Part shown: piece by piece, positions 1 through 12,620 of the stretch | Layout of the letters: each line of letters starts with the position of its first letter | Numbering within the stretch: position 1 is the stretch's first letter | DNA from: Clytia hemisphaerica | Lineage: Eukaryota; Cnidaria; Hydrozoa; Leptothecata; Clytiidae | Length of the DNA stretch: 64,000 bases | Direction of reading: 5' to 3' | NCBI GenBank assembly: GCA_902728285.1 | Contig: CACVBU010000971.1 | Coordinates: forward strand, 1,472,106-1,536,105 | Translations under genes and position numbers: made by a program | The notes under the pieces: generated by a model | The model's input: the letters and a program-made list of their open reading frames with translations, nothing else | Database searches by the model: none | Told to the model about the DNA's origin: nothing

Positions 1-227
1 CCTGCACAAGTTGATGATACTCTCCGTATTTGATCGTAGAAGAAAGATATCTCGAACCCAAAATCTTGGTGATCGACGACGTTTTTCTGTTTTCTCTTGT
101 TTCTCCTTCTTCTCCTCCTAATCATAATGATTAAATTCGCCATCTCCATCAATTCATCGTCACTATCACTTTCGCTTGAATCAGATTCTTCGTCGAAATA
201 ACTTTCATTAAAACCTTGAATCTCCAT
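1..227 (-). pseudogene. PIF/Harbinger-type transposase (HARBI1/ALP1-like), N-terminal fragment, frameshifted
   Basis: Read on the minus strand from the ATG at 227, the first about 45 codons are acidic then Arg-rich. The conserved start of HARBI1/ALP1-like nucleases follows in two other frames: RPRFWVRDIFLLR, then after a one-base slip KYGEYHQLVQ, which runs off the window edge. In intact members these lie in one frame just before the DDE nuclease domain, so I read this as a decayed copy of a PIF/Harbinger DNA transposon or a host gene derived from one. The catalytic part would lie to the left of the window. A sequencing indel could account for one of the two frame changes but hardly both. Confidence 0.55.
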
Positions 228-2769
228 GTTTATTGCACACACATACACGTACGTACAAAGTCTCTCTTATCATAAAATATAATTCTTAACTCTCGTTTTT
301 TCATCCACTGGAAACGGATATGCCAGGTGTAATTGTAGTAAACAAAATCTTATCTCAAGTTCTTTATCACACACTATCACATGTTCTCACGCGTTATCAC
401 ACAGTGGAAACCAAGCTTAACTTATCAAGACTAGTGAGATTTTTTTTGCGTGATGAAATTTTGTCTTTTTGTGAGTCTATTTTTGCGATATTGTGTGTTC
501 GGCAAAAAGATGTTCCCAATGTTTCATTTATAAAATCAATCCAAACCAGTCCAAACTAATTTTTTAAAGAACCTTGCCTTGCAAAAAAAAAAAATTAAAA
601 AACTTATGGTATATTAAAGTAATGCCATTACTATTTATTAGGCGGTAATAATAACAAGCATTATCTACAACGATTAATTCCTCTCTATGAAGGGGCGCCA
701 AATAAGAAAAAATTATTCATCGTGCGATTAGACAATGAAGCACAACCCAATCCCAACAAGTCAAAGAGTTATGAAAATATAAGTTGATTTGCCAGTAAAA
801 AACACTTTTTTTGTGAAAGATATCTTGTTTGAAAATATATTCGAGCTAGCATCAAAAGTAACATATAGGTACTTTTATCATTTAAGTTGTCTTTTGGGCT
901 AAAGTCATCAATCATGCTCTTGTTATCACTTTATCGTACAAATATAAATCGGCATTATTCTAATTGATGATGATCAAGCTCCAATATTAAACAAAAATCT
1001 CTCGAGAGTCAGCAAGCCATAATGGAATCAACAATCAATCAAGCCAAATCAAAATGATTCCATTATCGAACAAATATTGAAGAAATCTTCAATGACGAAA
1101 ATAGCAACTAGTAATTATCATTTTGATTCTGCTTTCCAGTACAGTCTTCTCTTTTGTCTCGTAAACATTGCATGGAATAACATGGAACTGGCACAATTTA
1201 TATTCAGCAGGTCAGGACCATTTTATTATTCTCCATCAATCACAATCTGTTCATACAGTCATAATGCTATGTATATTTTGGTTTTATGCTGCTTCTTTGT
1301 TGTGCACGTTCACCCACCAAAACTCTGAAACACTGCTGATTCACCCAGTCGGCCGATCGGTAGTTAAAAGTCACCCATTACATCAATCAAGCTCCTTCAC
1401 CTGAACCCTGAAGAAAGAAGGGATGAAAATAATTATAGTTAGAGTAAAATTGAATAAACACACGACCCATATTAATAAAAATAAGCCTGTGGAAAGAAAA
1501 CATGGCCATATGATATCCATGAAACACATGGTCATGGCCGAGAAAAAAACATTTTGTTTTGTGAGATGAAATCCAATTTAATACAAAAAAGTCAACACAA
1601 AGAAAAAGTACTAATGTAATATTCCAAAGGTAGTTGAAACTATAAAGGTGAAAAAAAATGAAGATTTACCTTTCAATGGGCCATAATCAGTCCAAAAGTT
1701 AATGCATGCACCTCAAAAACCAAAGAGATTCGTTGGTTTTCAGGGCCATCTTTGTTGTTTTGAAAATGAAACGCATAAAAAAAGACTGGGCCCAGACATT
1801 TGGAAGAAGCAGGAAAAAAGCAAAGGAGATAAAGTTTTGGTACTATTACTATTATTTGTACAAAAGTTGCAATTTTTATAAAAGATCTTAGATTATCATA
1901 CTCAAATCAACATAAAAGGGGTTGCGGAACGAGCGTTCTGTTTTCGCAAAGCGAAGAAATCTCAAAATGTACAAGAAATCGAATGCAGAATTTAAAAAAC
2001 TAACTAATAAAACCTTATATTTCACCTAGAATTTATTAGTGAGTCATAACAATAATATGCCAAAGAAGAGGATGTTGGAAAATTAGAAGACAAAAAGTCA
2101 TTTATTGTGCTCGATTTTGTAATACTTGTAGCTTTAAATAAATCTCCCTGATTAAAAGTACAAGAATATCTGTTCAATACAACTTTCCACAAAAGTAAAT
2201 AAATAACAAAAATAAAAAATTAAAATTCTAAAGAGTATATATAGCATTGTAGCATGGTTTTTAAAAGATCATTCTAGAATTTCTCAACAAACATATCCTG
2301 TGAAAAAAGACCCTATTTCAATCATGAAGTCATAAAAACAATAACACATTGATGTGTAGTTTTAGTAATAATGTAGTCTTTCTTGTCATTGTTTTGATTC
2401 TTTAGTTTTAAAAAGTTACAGTAAATGTGACATTGTAATATGGACTTTTTGAAAGTTTCGGATGTCATAACTAAAAGTGGTAAAGAATAAAATCAATTTT
2501 TACAAAAATATCACTACTAGTTTTCATACATTCATGCAATCAAAAAAGCAAATCATACAATCAATGACTTCAAACCCCTTGAAACATTCCAATATTATAA
2601 GACAGCGATCACGAACCTTTCCATGCATTTCATTTTGCCAGGAACATTTTTAAGAATTTTGAGGAAAATGCTGTGAAAGAGCTTATTTTATTTGGAAATT
2701 ATTTAAAGTGTTTGAACTGAATAATGACCACCAGCAGCAGTGAATTTGAAATTTTCTACTACTGACTTA
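228..2769. other. AT-rich stretch without a recognised gene
   Basis: Only short ORFs occur on either strand, none with a recognisable domain or convincing splice signals. No RNA gene was recognised. Confidence 0.5.
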
Positions 2770-3295
2770 CAGTCAACTGCTCCAACTTGGGACGAGTGTC
2801 CGCAACATGGGAGTTGTTGATATCTGGCCTGTATTTTCACTTACTGTTAAATCTCTTCGACAACAAATTTGTTTTGATAACTCCACCAAGTTTATCAATC
2901 ATACTTTCTGTCATAACATGTCACGATAACATTCACTGATACCGCGGCCTTTTTAACTTTTGTTTTAATTCAAAATGACCGGACGCCAACAGGAGAATTA
3001 GAGAACCCCTGCCACCTAACCGCCTACCGCCCAATGGGATTAACAAAAAGTGAGTGTGTAGCTTGCCGGGGGAGTGACGTCGAACCCTCCATCATTTTGC
3101 CACTAATTTGGTTTTATTTGTTCCGGACACTTGCGCGTGTTCCACTACGGATTTTTTTCATATTTCGATTTAAAAGCATACTCGGTGCGAAAGAGAAATT
3201 GTGTATTTTTTAATACGCGGTTCATTAAACTCAAATCAAATGACTTTGGATGTTCGGTGTTGCGTAAGATAGTCCCAAGTTGGAGCAATTGACGG
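2770..3295. mobile_element. TA-flanked miniature inverted-repeat element (526 bp)
   Basis: The left end CAGTCAACTGCTCCAACTTG is mirrored at the right end as the reverse complement of CCGTCAATTGCTCCAACTTG, and similarity continues to CGCAACA. Both ends abut TA (2768-2769 and 3296-3297), the target duplication of Tc1/mariner and pogo transposons. No ORF lies inside, so it is a non-autonomous (MITE-type) copy. Confidence 0.75.
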
Positions 3296-4434
3296 TAAAA
3301 AGATAGATTGAAAATAAAATGGAATTGTATTTTCTGATTGCTGCCTTAACATGTAAAAGTTAATGTCATTAAGCATCACATGTCACACACAAAACATAAT
3401 ATTTGCGTTTGCTTGATCTCAAACTACAACAAAGTCTTTCTTATGTCGTGTTGAATAATGGACCATTATAAATTAAGATCCATGAAAAAATAATGTGTCT
3501 GTTCTTCGCAGCATACCTCCTCAACAAATGTTACTGCGACCACAATAATCACCCAATATTTGATGGCGTATTATGATCTTTTTCGTAAAAGCGTTTACTC
3601 AAATACGTTGAACTGTGTATTGTATTGACAACATGACAAAAAATCAAAGATCGGCTGAATGTAAAGTTTAACCATGACATGACATTTCCAAAAAATTATA
3701 AAGTCTAAATGTTAAATTATTTCGAAATCCAAATGTTGCTTTAAATCTGACTTGACTGTGGTTGCAGATACTTGGTTTGATCTCAAGCCATAAAAATAGT
3801 TTTCAATGAGATCAGTTGATGTAATAGGCATGGTTACTCCAATCAATTGTCACAAAAATGTGCCATGCAGTATGGATGCCACCATCTGTCAGACCATTTA
3901 TCGAAAATTTCAGTTGACAACAAAAAAACAACCACACACATTGCAGTGGATGGTAGGACAGCTCTCCTCTCCCAGAGGAAGTGGTAAAAAACCTCAAGAA
4001 TGATACTCGAGTAAAATTTACAAGAAGTGTGAACAGCAGCAACGTTATTTTACAAGCAAATGATGCCTTCCAGCTTAAAAATCAGCAGGATCCTGCCTTG
4101 ACAAAAATCGCCATCTTTGTTTCGCAAGTGTGCAAAAGTGAAAGTAGCAACAACGACACAAAAACAAACATCTCGCACTTGATTGGATAGTCAAACTCGA
4201 TATAATTTTAAAAACACTTTTATTTCATAAAAAAAAAGAAAAGTCTACTTTGCTCGGGGATTTTTCGTGAGCCAAATCGGCAGCATTTCTCGAACATATA
4301 CAAATTTACGTCCCGCGTACGCAGATCTTGCCAAAGGATGCGGAACGCGCGTTTGAGCGCGCTACTTAGTTTCCGAATCATTATTACTCCGGATAACATC
4401 TAGTAGTCTAAGTTTTCCTAATTGTATTCCTTAG
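3296..4434. other. No recognised gene
   Basis: Two short overlapping plus-strand ORFs (3806-4003 and 3981-4190) are open but match nothing I recognise and have no clear partner exons. The rest is AT-rich. Confidence 0.4.
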
Positions 4435-4800
4435 ATAAAGCGAACTTCGTAAAATAGCAGGAAACGTACCCCTAAGTTTTCCTATTTCGGAAATATTTAA
4501 CTAAGTTATCCGATGTCGCCTAACCGAGTTTTTTAACTTCGGAAATATTTAACGAAGTTATCCGATGTCGCCTAACCGAGATTTACAAGTTCGGAAATAT
4601 TTGGCGAAGTTATCCGATGTCGCCTAACCGAGTGTTACAAGTTCGGAAATATTTGGCGAAGTTATCCGACGTGACTTAACCGAGTTTTCCATCTTCGGAA
4701 ATATTTGAATTGAGTTTCCCGATGTCGTTTAACTTTAAGTTTCCGGATTTTTCCGTAGATGTAAGATAACCGAAGTTATCCGATTTTGGGGAACATTACG
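4435..4800. repeat. 52-bp tandem repeat abutting the foldback element
   Basis: The motif TTCGGAAATATTT recurs at 4486, 4538, 4590, 4642 and 4694, exactly 52 bp apart, each followed by AAGTTATCCGATGTCGCCTAACCGAG or a close variant (listed here as two joined blocks). Flanking sequence to about 4440 and 4790 holds degenerate units. The foldback element inserted at the right-hand end of this array. Confidence 0.85.
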
Positions 4801-4810
4801 GATAAAATAC

Positions 4811-6140
4811 GGCTTATTGTAATTTACGGAATCAGATTCCGCCTTTTAATTTGCGGAATCTCATTCCGCAAATTACTAATCTACGGAATTTGCTCATATC
4901 TTTCCAACCAATTAATATTTTTCAACCAAATTTAACATACATATTACCAACTAACAGATGCACCTTCACAAAAAATATCAACTCTAATGACCTACGTAAA
5001 CGGATGTTACGACAGAAAAACTTTTAGTTCCGAACTGATTCCGCAAATTACAAATCTACGGAATCTGCTTATAACTCTCGAAGGAATTGATTATTTCAAA
5101 CCAAACTTTGCACACGTCTCAACATCCATAAGACGCTGTTCTGTGCCAAATTTGAACATTTGAAAAGGTCGTTAACGGCAGCTATTACGCAATAACGTAA
5201 AATCACGTAAGGAACTCTAACAGCCCTTGTTGAAAAAAACTCAAAATCGTTGTATCTCCGGAACTAATATGTTTTACAAGCCCAAATTTTGCACAAAGAA
5301 GCCCTCAACAAATATGAAAATGTGTGTGAAAAATCAAGTCTTACACATGATGTAAGCGAGACTTACGGTGGAAAAACATAAGACTACGTAATACACTCCT
5401 GCCTAGGCTGGTTAAGGCAAAACTCAAAGTACTCGTAACTCACAAACCAATGAGTTTCAGAACCCCAAATTTGCCACAAAACAGCCCCTCTTTGATACGA
5501 ACTTGCATGGAAAATGTGAAGCCTATACCAGAACGCCGTCGGGAGTTATTACAAGATTCCGTAGATTAGTAATCTGCGGAATGAGATTCCGCAAATTACA
5601 AATCTACGGAATCTGCTAATAACTCTCGAAGGAATTGGTTATTTCAAACCAAACTTTGCACACGTCTCGACATCCATAAGACGCTGTTCTGTGCCAAATT
5701 TGAGCATTTGAAAAGGCCGTTAACGGCAGCTATTACGCAATAACGTAAAATCACGTAAGGAACTCTAACAGCCCTTGTTGAAAAAAACTCAAAATCGTTG
5801 TATCTCCCGAACTAATATGTTTTACAAGCCCAAATTTTGCACAAAGAAGCCCTCAACAAATATGGAAATGCGTGCCAAAAATCAAGTCTGACACATGATA
5901 TAAGCGAGACTTACGGTGGAAAAACATAAGACTACGTAATACACTCCTGCCTAGGCTGGTCAAGGCAAAACTCGAAGTGCTCGTAACTCACAAACCAATG
6001 AGTTTCGGAACCCCAAATTTGCGACAAAACAGCCCCTCATTGATACGAACTTGCATGGAAAATTTGAAGCTTATACCATACTGCCGTCGGGAGTTATTAC
6101 AAGATTCCGTAGATTAGTAATCTGCGGAATGAGATTCCGT
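4811..6140 (+). repeat. Left arm of foldback element
   Basis: An outer block of about 227 bp is followed by two units whose starts (GATTCCGCAAATTACAAATC) are at about 5038 and 5585. The units are full of short palindromes around GGAATC/GATTCC. Confidence 0.85.
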
Positions 6141-6418
6141 ATCAATGACGAGGAAAAGAGCTCCCTCCTAGGTACCCAGAGAGAATACATAGCTTAAGCT
6201 TATGTTTTACCCAGTTTCTTACATACAACAGCTCAATACTCACATAGACCAGTCTTTGGGTAATTCAAAATAATGATAGCAACGCAACGCTCGAAAGTCT
6301 CTTTTTTTGCGTTATATCTAGTTCATTATTTTTGTGATTGATATTCCTTTCAAGTTAAAGTTTTACCTTGATTACATCAATATATTAGTTTACTACTGTA
6401 TTCAACAATGTACAAGAT

Positions 6419-6942
6419 GGCTGCGTTTAGACCAACTGGCATTTGTAATTTGGCATTTGCTCATGAGGGATTCGATTTTAATAGCTTTTCCATTGTATTT
6501 TCTGTCATTGCATTTAAGGAATCGTCTTTTTAGAGTCATTACTGAAAAGGTGATTCCCTCAAGTTCAACTTTGACAGATCAAACAATGAAAAGCATGGAA
6601 TTTCTCAAAAACTGCAGTCATTAAGACTGAAACTTTTTGCCGTAGGGCTAGGCTATGGCAAATCTTGCAAATTTTACAATCTATAGAAAGAACTGAATAA
6701 AAAACGTGCAAATATTTAAAAAAATCAAAAATGTCATTTTTTCTCTTTGTTTTGGTTCCTTTGTTTTATTTGAAATGCCAGAAAAGGGGATTCCTTTGCT
6801 CAATATGGCATTTCAAATGCCAACGAAATGCCAACACGCTGGCATCATTAGGCATTTGACAAACCGAACAATTGCGCGGAACAATAGAATTCAAAAGAAT
6901 ACTGCAAGCAATTACAAATGCCAGGCTGGTCTAAACGCAGCC
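6419..6942. mobile_element. Inverted-repeat element nested in the foldback spacer (524 bp)
   Basis: It begins GGCTGCGTTTAGACCAACTG and ends with the reverse complement of GGCTGCGTTTAGACCAGCCT; the match runs on through GGCATTTGTAATT. The flanks share only GAT next to the ends, so the superfamily is uncertain. Two 96-codon ORFs overlap it but look like chance reading frames. Confidence 0.7.
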
Positions 6943-7179
6943 GATAAACGTATATGTTACAATTATATAAAAACGTATCATTTATTGTTATTTTGAAAAC
7001 GTCATTATGTTCAGAATAAGATACCATATAACACGAAATTAATATCAGGTCCTATTTCATTTATTCGAATGTCATAAAATTAACCAGCCAAGCATGAGGC
7101 GGGTTTTAGCTTCACGTGAAGAGCAATAGAAAAAACTAATGCTTTAAAAAGTTTACGATCGCATTCGTTTCATCATGTA

Positions 7180-7586
7180 TTTTAGGTGCACAAACTTTCG
7201 CAAGTAGAACCTTTCGTGATTTTCGCGAATTTTGGCCGTTTTCACGAAAGTAAATACTTTTGATAATTATAAGGTGATTCGCGTTTATATACTCGCCAAA
7301 AATTCTATAAAAAGTTGCCTGTATTCCTTCGAATCATGCTTCAAATCCAAAATAAAAAACTACTAATTACAGAATTTTTATTCCGCAAAAGCATTATTGA
7401 CGTCATAATATACCAGTTTTAATCGAATTCAAGATGTATTTGTTACTTTTAATCCATTTTCGTATGAAATTTTTCATTTTGATCATGAAATTCGCAAAAA
7501 TTGATACTCGCAAAAAAAATTTTCCCCTAAATTTGCAAAAGTAAATTTGCAAATTTTCATCCTCGCGAGAGTTTGTACTCCTAAAG
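7180..7586. mobile_element. TA-flanked miniature element nested in the foldback spacer (407 bp)
   Basis: The left end TTTTAGGTGCACAAACTTTC pairs with a right end whose reverse complement is CTTTAGGAGTACAAACTCTC. TA dinucleotides flank it at 7178-7179 and 7587-7588. The interior is rich in TTCGCGAA-type words and codes for nothing. Confidence 0.75.
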
Positions 7587-7690
7587 TAACTGTCTGAAAT
7601 TTAGGACAGGTCCCTTGTGGGTCATAGAACCACCAAAAATATTCACAATCACTTATCAAATTTCCGTCTATTTTAGAGCCATTATTTGGC

Positions 7691-9560
7691 TCGGAATCTC
7701 ATTCCAGAGATTACAAATCTAAGGAACCTAGAAAAAACTCCCTATACTACGGCATTAATGAGGAAAATGCAAGTTTGTACTCATTAAACACTGTTGTGGG
7801 TCTAGTTTGGGGTTCTGAGACTCATTGGTTTGTGAGTTACGAGTACTTCGAGTTTTGCCTTAACCAGCCTAGGCTGGAGTGTATTACGTAGTCTTATGTT
7901 TTTCCACCGTAAGTCTCGCTTACATCACGTGTCAGATATAATTTTTCACACACATTTTCATATTTGTTGAGGGCTTCTTTGTGCAAAATTTGGGCTTGTA
8001 AAACATATTGGTTCGGGAGATACAACGATTTTGAGTTTTTTTCAACAAGGGCTGTTAGAGTTCCTTACGTGATTTTACGTTATTCCGTAATAGCTGCCGT
8101 TAACGACCTTTTCAAATGCTCAAATTTGGCACAGAACAGTGTCTTACGGATGTCAAGACGTGTGCAAAGTTTGGTTTGAAATAACCAATTCTTTCGAGAG
8201 GTATTAGCAGATTCCGTAGATTTGTAATTTGCGGAATCTCATTCCGCAGATTACTAATCTACGGAATCTTGTAATAACTCCCGACGGCGTTCTGGTATAG
8301 GCTTCACATTTTCCATGCAAGTTCGTATCAAAGAGGGGCTGTTTTGTGGCAAATTTGGGGTTCTGAAACTCATTGGTTTGTGAGTTACGAGTACTTCGAG
8401 TTTTGCCTTAACCAGCCTAGGCAGGAGTGTATTACGTAGTCTTATGTTTTTCCACCGTAAGTCTCGCTTACATCATGTGTAAGACTTGATTTTTCACACA
8501 CATTTTCATATTTGTTGAGGGCTTCTTTGTGCAAAATTTGGGCATGTAAAACATATTGGTTCGGGAGATACAACGATTTTGAGTTTTTTTCAACAAGGGC
8601 TGTTAGAGTTCCTTACGTGATTTTACGTTATTCCGTAATAGCTGCCGTTAACGACCTTTTCAAATGCTCAAATTTGGCACAGAACAGCATCTTATGGATG
8701 TCGAGACGTGTGCAAAGTTTGGTATGAAATAACCAATTCCTTCGAGAGTTATTAGCAGATTCCGTAGATTTGTAATTTGCGGAATCTCATTCCGCAGATT
8801 ACTAATCTACGGAATCTTGTAATAACTCCCGACGGCAGTATGGTATAAGCTTCAAATTTTCCATGCAAGTTCGTATCAACGAGGGGCTGTTTTGTGTCGA
8901 ATTTGGGGTTCTGAAACTCATTGGTTTGTGAGTTACGAGTACTTCGAGTTTTGCCTTAACCAGCCTAGGCTGGAGTGTATTACGTAGTCTTATGTTTTTC
9001 CACCGTAAGTCTCGCTTACATCATGTGTCAGACTTGATTTTTGGCACGCATTTTCATATTTGTTGAGGGCTTCTTTGTGCAAAATTTGGGCATGTAAAAC
9101 ATATTGGTTCGGGAGATACAACGATTTAGAGTTTTTTTCAACAAGGGCTGTTAGAGTTCCTTACGTGATTTTACGTTATTCCGTAATAGCTGCCGTTAAC
9201 GACCTTTTCAAATGTTCAAATTTGGCACAGAACAGCGTCTTATGGATGTTGAGACGTGTGCAAAGTTTGGTTTGAAATAATCAATTCCTTCGAGAGTTAT
9301 AAGCAGATTCCGTAGATTTGTAATTTGCGGAATCAGTTCGGAACTAAAAGTTTTTCTGTCGTAACATCCGTTTACGAAGGTCATTAGAGTTGATATTTTT
9401 TGTGAAGGTGCATCTGTTAGTTGGTAATATGTATGTTAAATTTGGTTGAAAAATATTAATTGGTTGGAAAGATATGAGCAAATTCCGTAGATTAGTAATT
9501 TGCGGAATGAGATTCCGCAAATTAAAAGGCGGAATCTGATTCCGTAAATTACAATAAGCC
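7691..9560 (-). repeat. Right arm of foldback element
   Basis: Three tandem units start near 7694 (diverged), 8232 and 8780, a spacing of 548 bp, followed by the outer block to 9560. They are inverse copies of the left-arm units. Each contains the same chance 71-codon ORF, which I do not regard as a gene. Confidence 0.85.
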
Positions 9561-9903
9561 ATAAAATACCTTATTTCGCCGGAAAACTTATGATATTTTC
9601 TGATATTAGGAGTTTTCCTCAGTTCTAATAACTTTTCAAGCTAATGATAGCGGAATACGGATATCTTTGTTTTAAAGGTATAAATGTGCAGTGAAAATGA
9701 CCAATAGAAAAACTAATCTTCAAGTGACCATAATTAATTTGGATTGCTGTCGGCTCTCTCGATTAGGCAATTTTATACGGAAAAGAAAGTTTACTAAAGT
9801 ATGTAAGATGAGTTTTTTTCACACAATGTAACACGAGAAACGTTTGAATATTATGTCATTTTTAGATATATCTTTAGTTGATCTTATATTAAAAAAGTTG
9901 TAA

Positions 9904-10034
9904 ATATTAGTTATATACATTGTGTTATTGTTAAAATATAATAATGATTTGATGTTATAAATATTAGTTATATATACATTGTGTTATTGTTAAAATATAA
10001 TAATGATTTGATGTTATAAATATAAGTTATATAC
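9904..10034. repeat. 58-bp AT-rich tandem duplication
   Basis: ATATTAGTTATATA recurs at 9904 and 9961 with a third partial copy at 10020; each is followed by ACATTGTGTTATTGTTAAAA. It lies just downstream of the stop codon of the minus-strand gene at 10078. Confidence 0.75.
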
Positions 10035-10077
10035 AAAAGAAATACACGTGTTAATCCATGCTGTTAAATAAAAAATT

Positions 10078-12223
10078 TTACGAGGCAGTCTCTTCGATTG
10101 GCTGAATGAAGATGCGTGGTAAATTTTCCGACGGCTCTCGCGTCGACGGTGGACCATCCACACGATACAATAATTTGCCACTCCGCTCCGGCTCGATCCG
10201 TTTTAAAAGATTTTCAAACTTTTCACTGCGCCAGGTAAGTTTTCGACAGGTGAGAGTTTTTATGCTTTTGTCGTCGACGTCCGAATCCTCGTCCGTGATC
10301 ACATCTCCAGATATAGAATTTATCATTTCCTTTTCTTCTTCGTCGAGGTCGTCAAAGAAAGCGGCAGCCAACTTTTGTCGACGTATTGCCTCCTAGTTAT
10401 GAAAAAAAAAAAATACATAAGTAATTGACCCGTTAAAATGTTTACCCAAAGAGGCAGACTCAGCGTTGCTTTTGACTGCATTAATTCACTTTCTACACTT
10501 TGAGTAATATACTTGGGAAAATGAAAATAATCACCTTGGTATGCAATTAACAATTAGGAAATGTTATATTAATGTTTACCTTATTTCGTCTACCATATCG
10601 ACGATTTTTCACAATTTTGAGTTTCAATTCTTCTTCTGTGAGGGTTTCTTTCTCCTTGATGCCTCTCTTTGAATTATTGAAGTAGCGATTGCACGACTCT
10701 AAAGGAAAAGATACCATATTTTGAAACAAATGAAGGTTTTCTTTTGGTCACCAATGGCTTAAATGTAGAATAGTTTTTGTATCCACTTTATCCTAGTGCC
10801 AAAAGTTAATTAATAAAAAAAGAAAATTTCCTAAAGTAAAACTAAAACAATTTAAGTTCTTACTATTAACAACTTTCATTGGATAATCGTTGAACGGGAG
10901 TATCTCATCAATGATTTTCTTTGTAAAACGTTCTCACCGGCATCAAATCTGTAAAAGGAAGATTAATCTAATTATTATTCCATTAAAAAAACTTAATCTA
11001 CTGGCCTCAACCAAAAGGTGGAAATGAGACAACATTATTTTAAACGATATACAGAGCCAGAAGCAAGAAATAAATAAAATAATTATCAAAAATTAGTGAG
11101 CAGCATAAGAGTTTTTTGTTGAAAATTGCTTCATGTCACACTAGTTTTGGACTTAAGATTCCAACCCTGCTTGGGTTTAGAAATAATGACAATATGAAAA
11201 ATAAATACCGTAGATTAAAGTTCCATTCATCTTCTTCCCCCATTTTGGCCTTGACTGCTTTACGCACCTTGTCCTACAAAAATTAGGAAACTAGATTTAA
11301 AACTAACAGAAGACTACATATTTTGTATTTATTTCATTATTTTTTGTTTTATATTTTCCATTAAAAACCAAACATTACTGAAAGTTGAACGAATTGTGCC
11401 CCTTGGTAAGTTAAGGCAGATTTTTGGGAAAAGTCCAACAAAGGGCAATTGCTTTAAACAACCCTGACATAGTGGGAAAGAATGCCTTTGAAGAAGATCA
11501 GCTAAGACTAGTTAGGGTTAAGCATAGGCACAATAAAATTGATTTACAGAAAGATCAGGAGGTATTGTAGCATCACTTCCTTGAGCTTCACCAGGAATAG
11601 TTGCCATCTGCTCGAGGTCATCCATTCGCCATTGAAAAGCTTGAATGATTACATCTTGATCTTTTATTATCTTCTCCAGCGCAGTGAACCTTGCATCATT
11701 CTTTTCATGATTATTCTTCACAGTTCTGAAAGAGTAAGAGCAAAAAATTATCAGGAAAAGGGTACACAAAGTAAATTTGCTTCATGCAAGATAGCGGGAT
11801 CTAAATGAACAGTTCTAAAATTAGGCTTTTTTGTTCAGGACCTTTGTTTATAACATATGGCTTAGTCGAAGTCAATTTATTTATGAGCAGTGTTTTATCC
11901 AAATATTAGTTTTCTATTATAATAAGCATTGCCCATTTAAATAAAACACAAGTTGAATTGAAATAAAAATCAAATGTAAAAGAAAAAATGTACCTTAAAA
12001 AATCAAAATTAAATTGACCAGAAAACTCTACACACGACAGACGATAAAGGCTGGTGTTGTTGTTGTTATTTAAAAAAAAGCAGTATATCAAAATCATGCC
12101 CAATGTTCCAAGCATCTATTTGAACTGTGTGTATGATTTTGATATAAACTGCTTTTTTAAAGATACAAATAAATATACATAGTTTACTCACTTTCTTGGT
12201 TCTTTAGTCATTTCTTGATCCAT
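10078..12223 (-). CDS. Six-exon gene of unknown function, about 264 residues
   Basis: Exons on the minus strand: 12223-12192 (ATG), 11725-11548, 11273-11209, 10948-10864, 10698-10580 and 10392-10078 (stop). All introns are GT-AG and the phases agree, except that exon 4 needs one extra base: it enters as RFDAGE and leaves as RFTKKIIDEILPFNDYPMK one frame away. The N-terminus has a heptad-like segment (FTALEKIIKDQDVIIQ) suggesting a coiled coil; the middle has MGEEDEWNFNLR and the basic CNRYFNNSKRGIKEKE and RRYGRRNK; the C-terminus is acidic (FFDDLDEEEKEM). I do not recognise the family. Basic middle plus acidic tail would suit a DNA-binding or transposon-associated protein, but that is a guess. 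The missing base may be an assembly error or may mean a pseudogene. Confidence 0.65.
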
Positions 12224-12369
12224 ACTGTGTTACTGCTTACTTAGGTCACATTGACTTTTAAAGAAAACTAGCTTATTTGATCGCTTTTTGTAAATAATTG
12301 ACATTGCGCCACAAACGAGTCAATAAAAATTTCGCGCTAAATGAAAAACGTTCGAATTTTATCTAAAAT

Positions 12370-12620
12370 GGCGGATAAGCTGCGATTATGTCGTATATAT
12401 ACGACATCGGCAAATAGGAATGAAAAACGCGTGTCGGATATATACGACATTGGCAAATAGGAAGGAAATATGCTTATCGGATGTATACGACATTGGCAAA
12501 TAGGAAGAAAATATGCCTGTCGGATGTATACGACATTGGCAAATAGGAATAAAATATCCTTGTCGTATATATCCGCCATGCGGCAACACGAGTTAAAATT
12601 TGCATGTCGGGTATATACGA
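12370..12620. repeat. 43-bp tandem repeat with TATATACGA palindromes
   Basis: ACGACATyGGCAAATAGGAA recurs at 12401, 12444, 12487 and 12530, exactly 43 bp apart, with degenerate units on both sides. Each unit carries a GTCGKATATATACGAC-like palindrome. The array lies about 150 bp upstream of the minus-strand gene's start codon, so it sits where that promoter should be. Confidence 0.8.

Larger units (their letters stand above)
4811..9560. mobile_element. Foldback / Mutator-like element with long tandem-repeated inverted arms and 9-bp target duplication
   Basis: The outer ends are inverse copies: GGCTTATTGTAATTTACGG starts at 4811 and its reverse complement ends at 9560. The flanks carry an exact direct repeat, ATAAAATAC, at 4802-4810 and 9561-9569. 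The left arm (4811-6140) and right arm (about 7691-9560) are inverse copies built from units of about 548 bp: two on the left, three on the right, the innermost right one diverged. Drosophila foldback elements and Mutator-like elements share long, internally repeated inverted arms and 9-bp duplications, so I place it there. No transposase ORF was seen; the spacer contains two younger insertions. It is non-autonomous or gutted. Confidence 0.85.

Noticed and set aside
3806..4190. Two overlapping plus-strand ORFs
   Set aside because: No domain, no family resemblance and no clear splice partners.
7964..9275. Three nearly identical 71-codon ORFs, 548 bp apart
   Set aside because: They are the same chance frame in each tandem unit of the foldback arm and start at TTG; the opposite arm has no comparable conservation of the frame.
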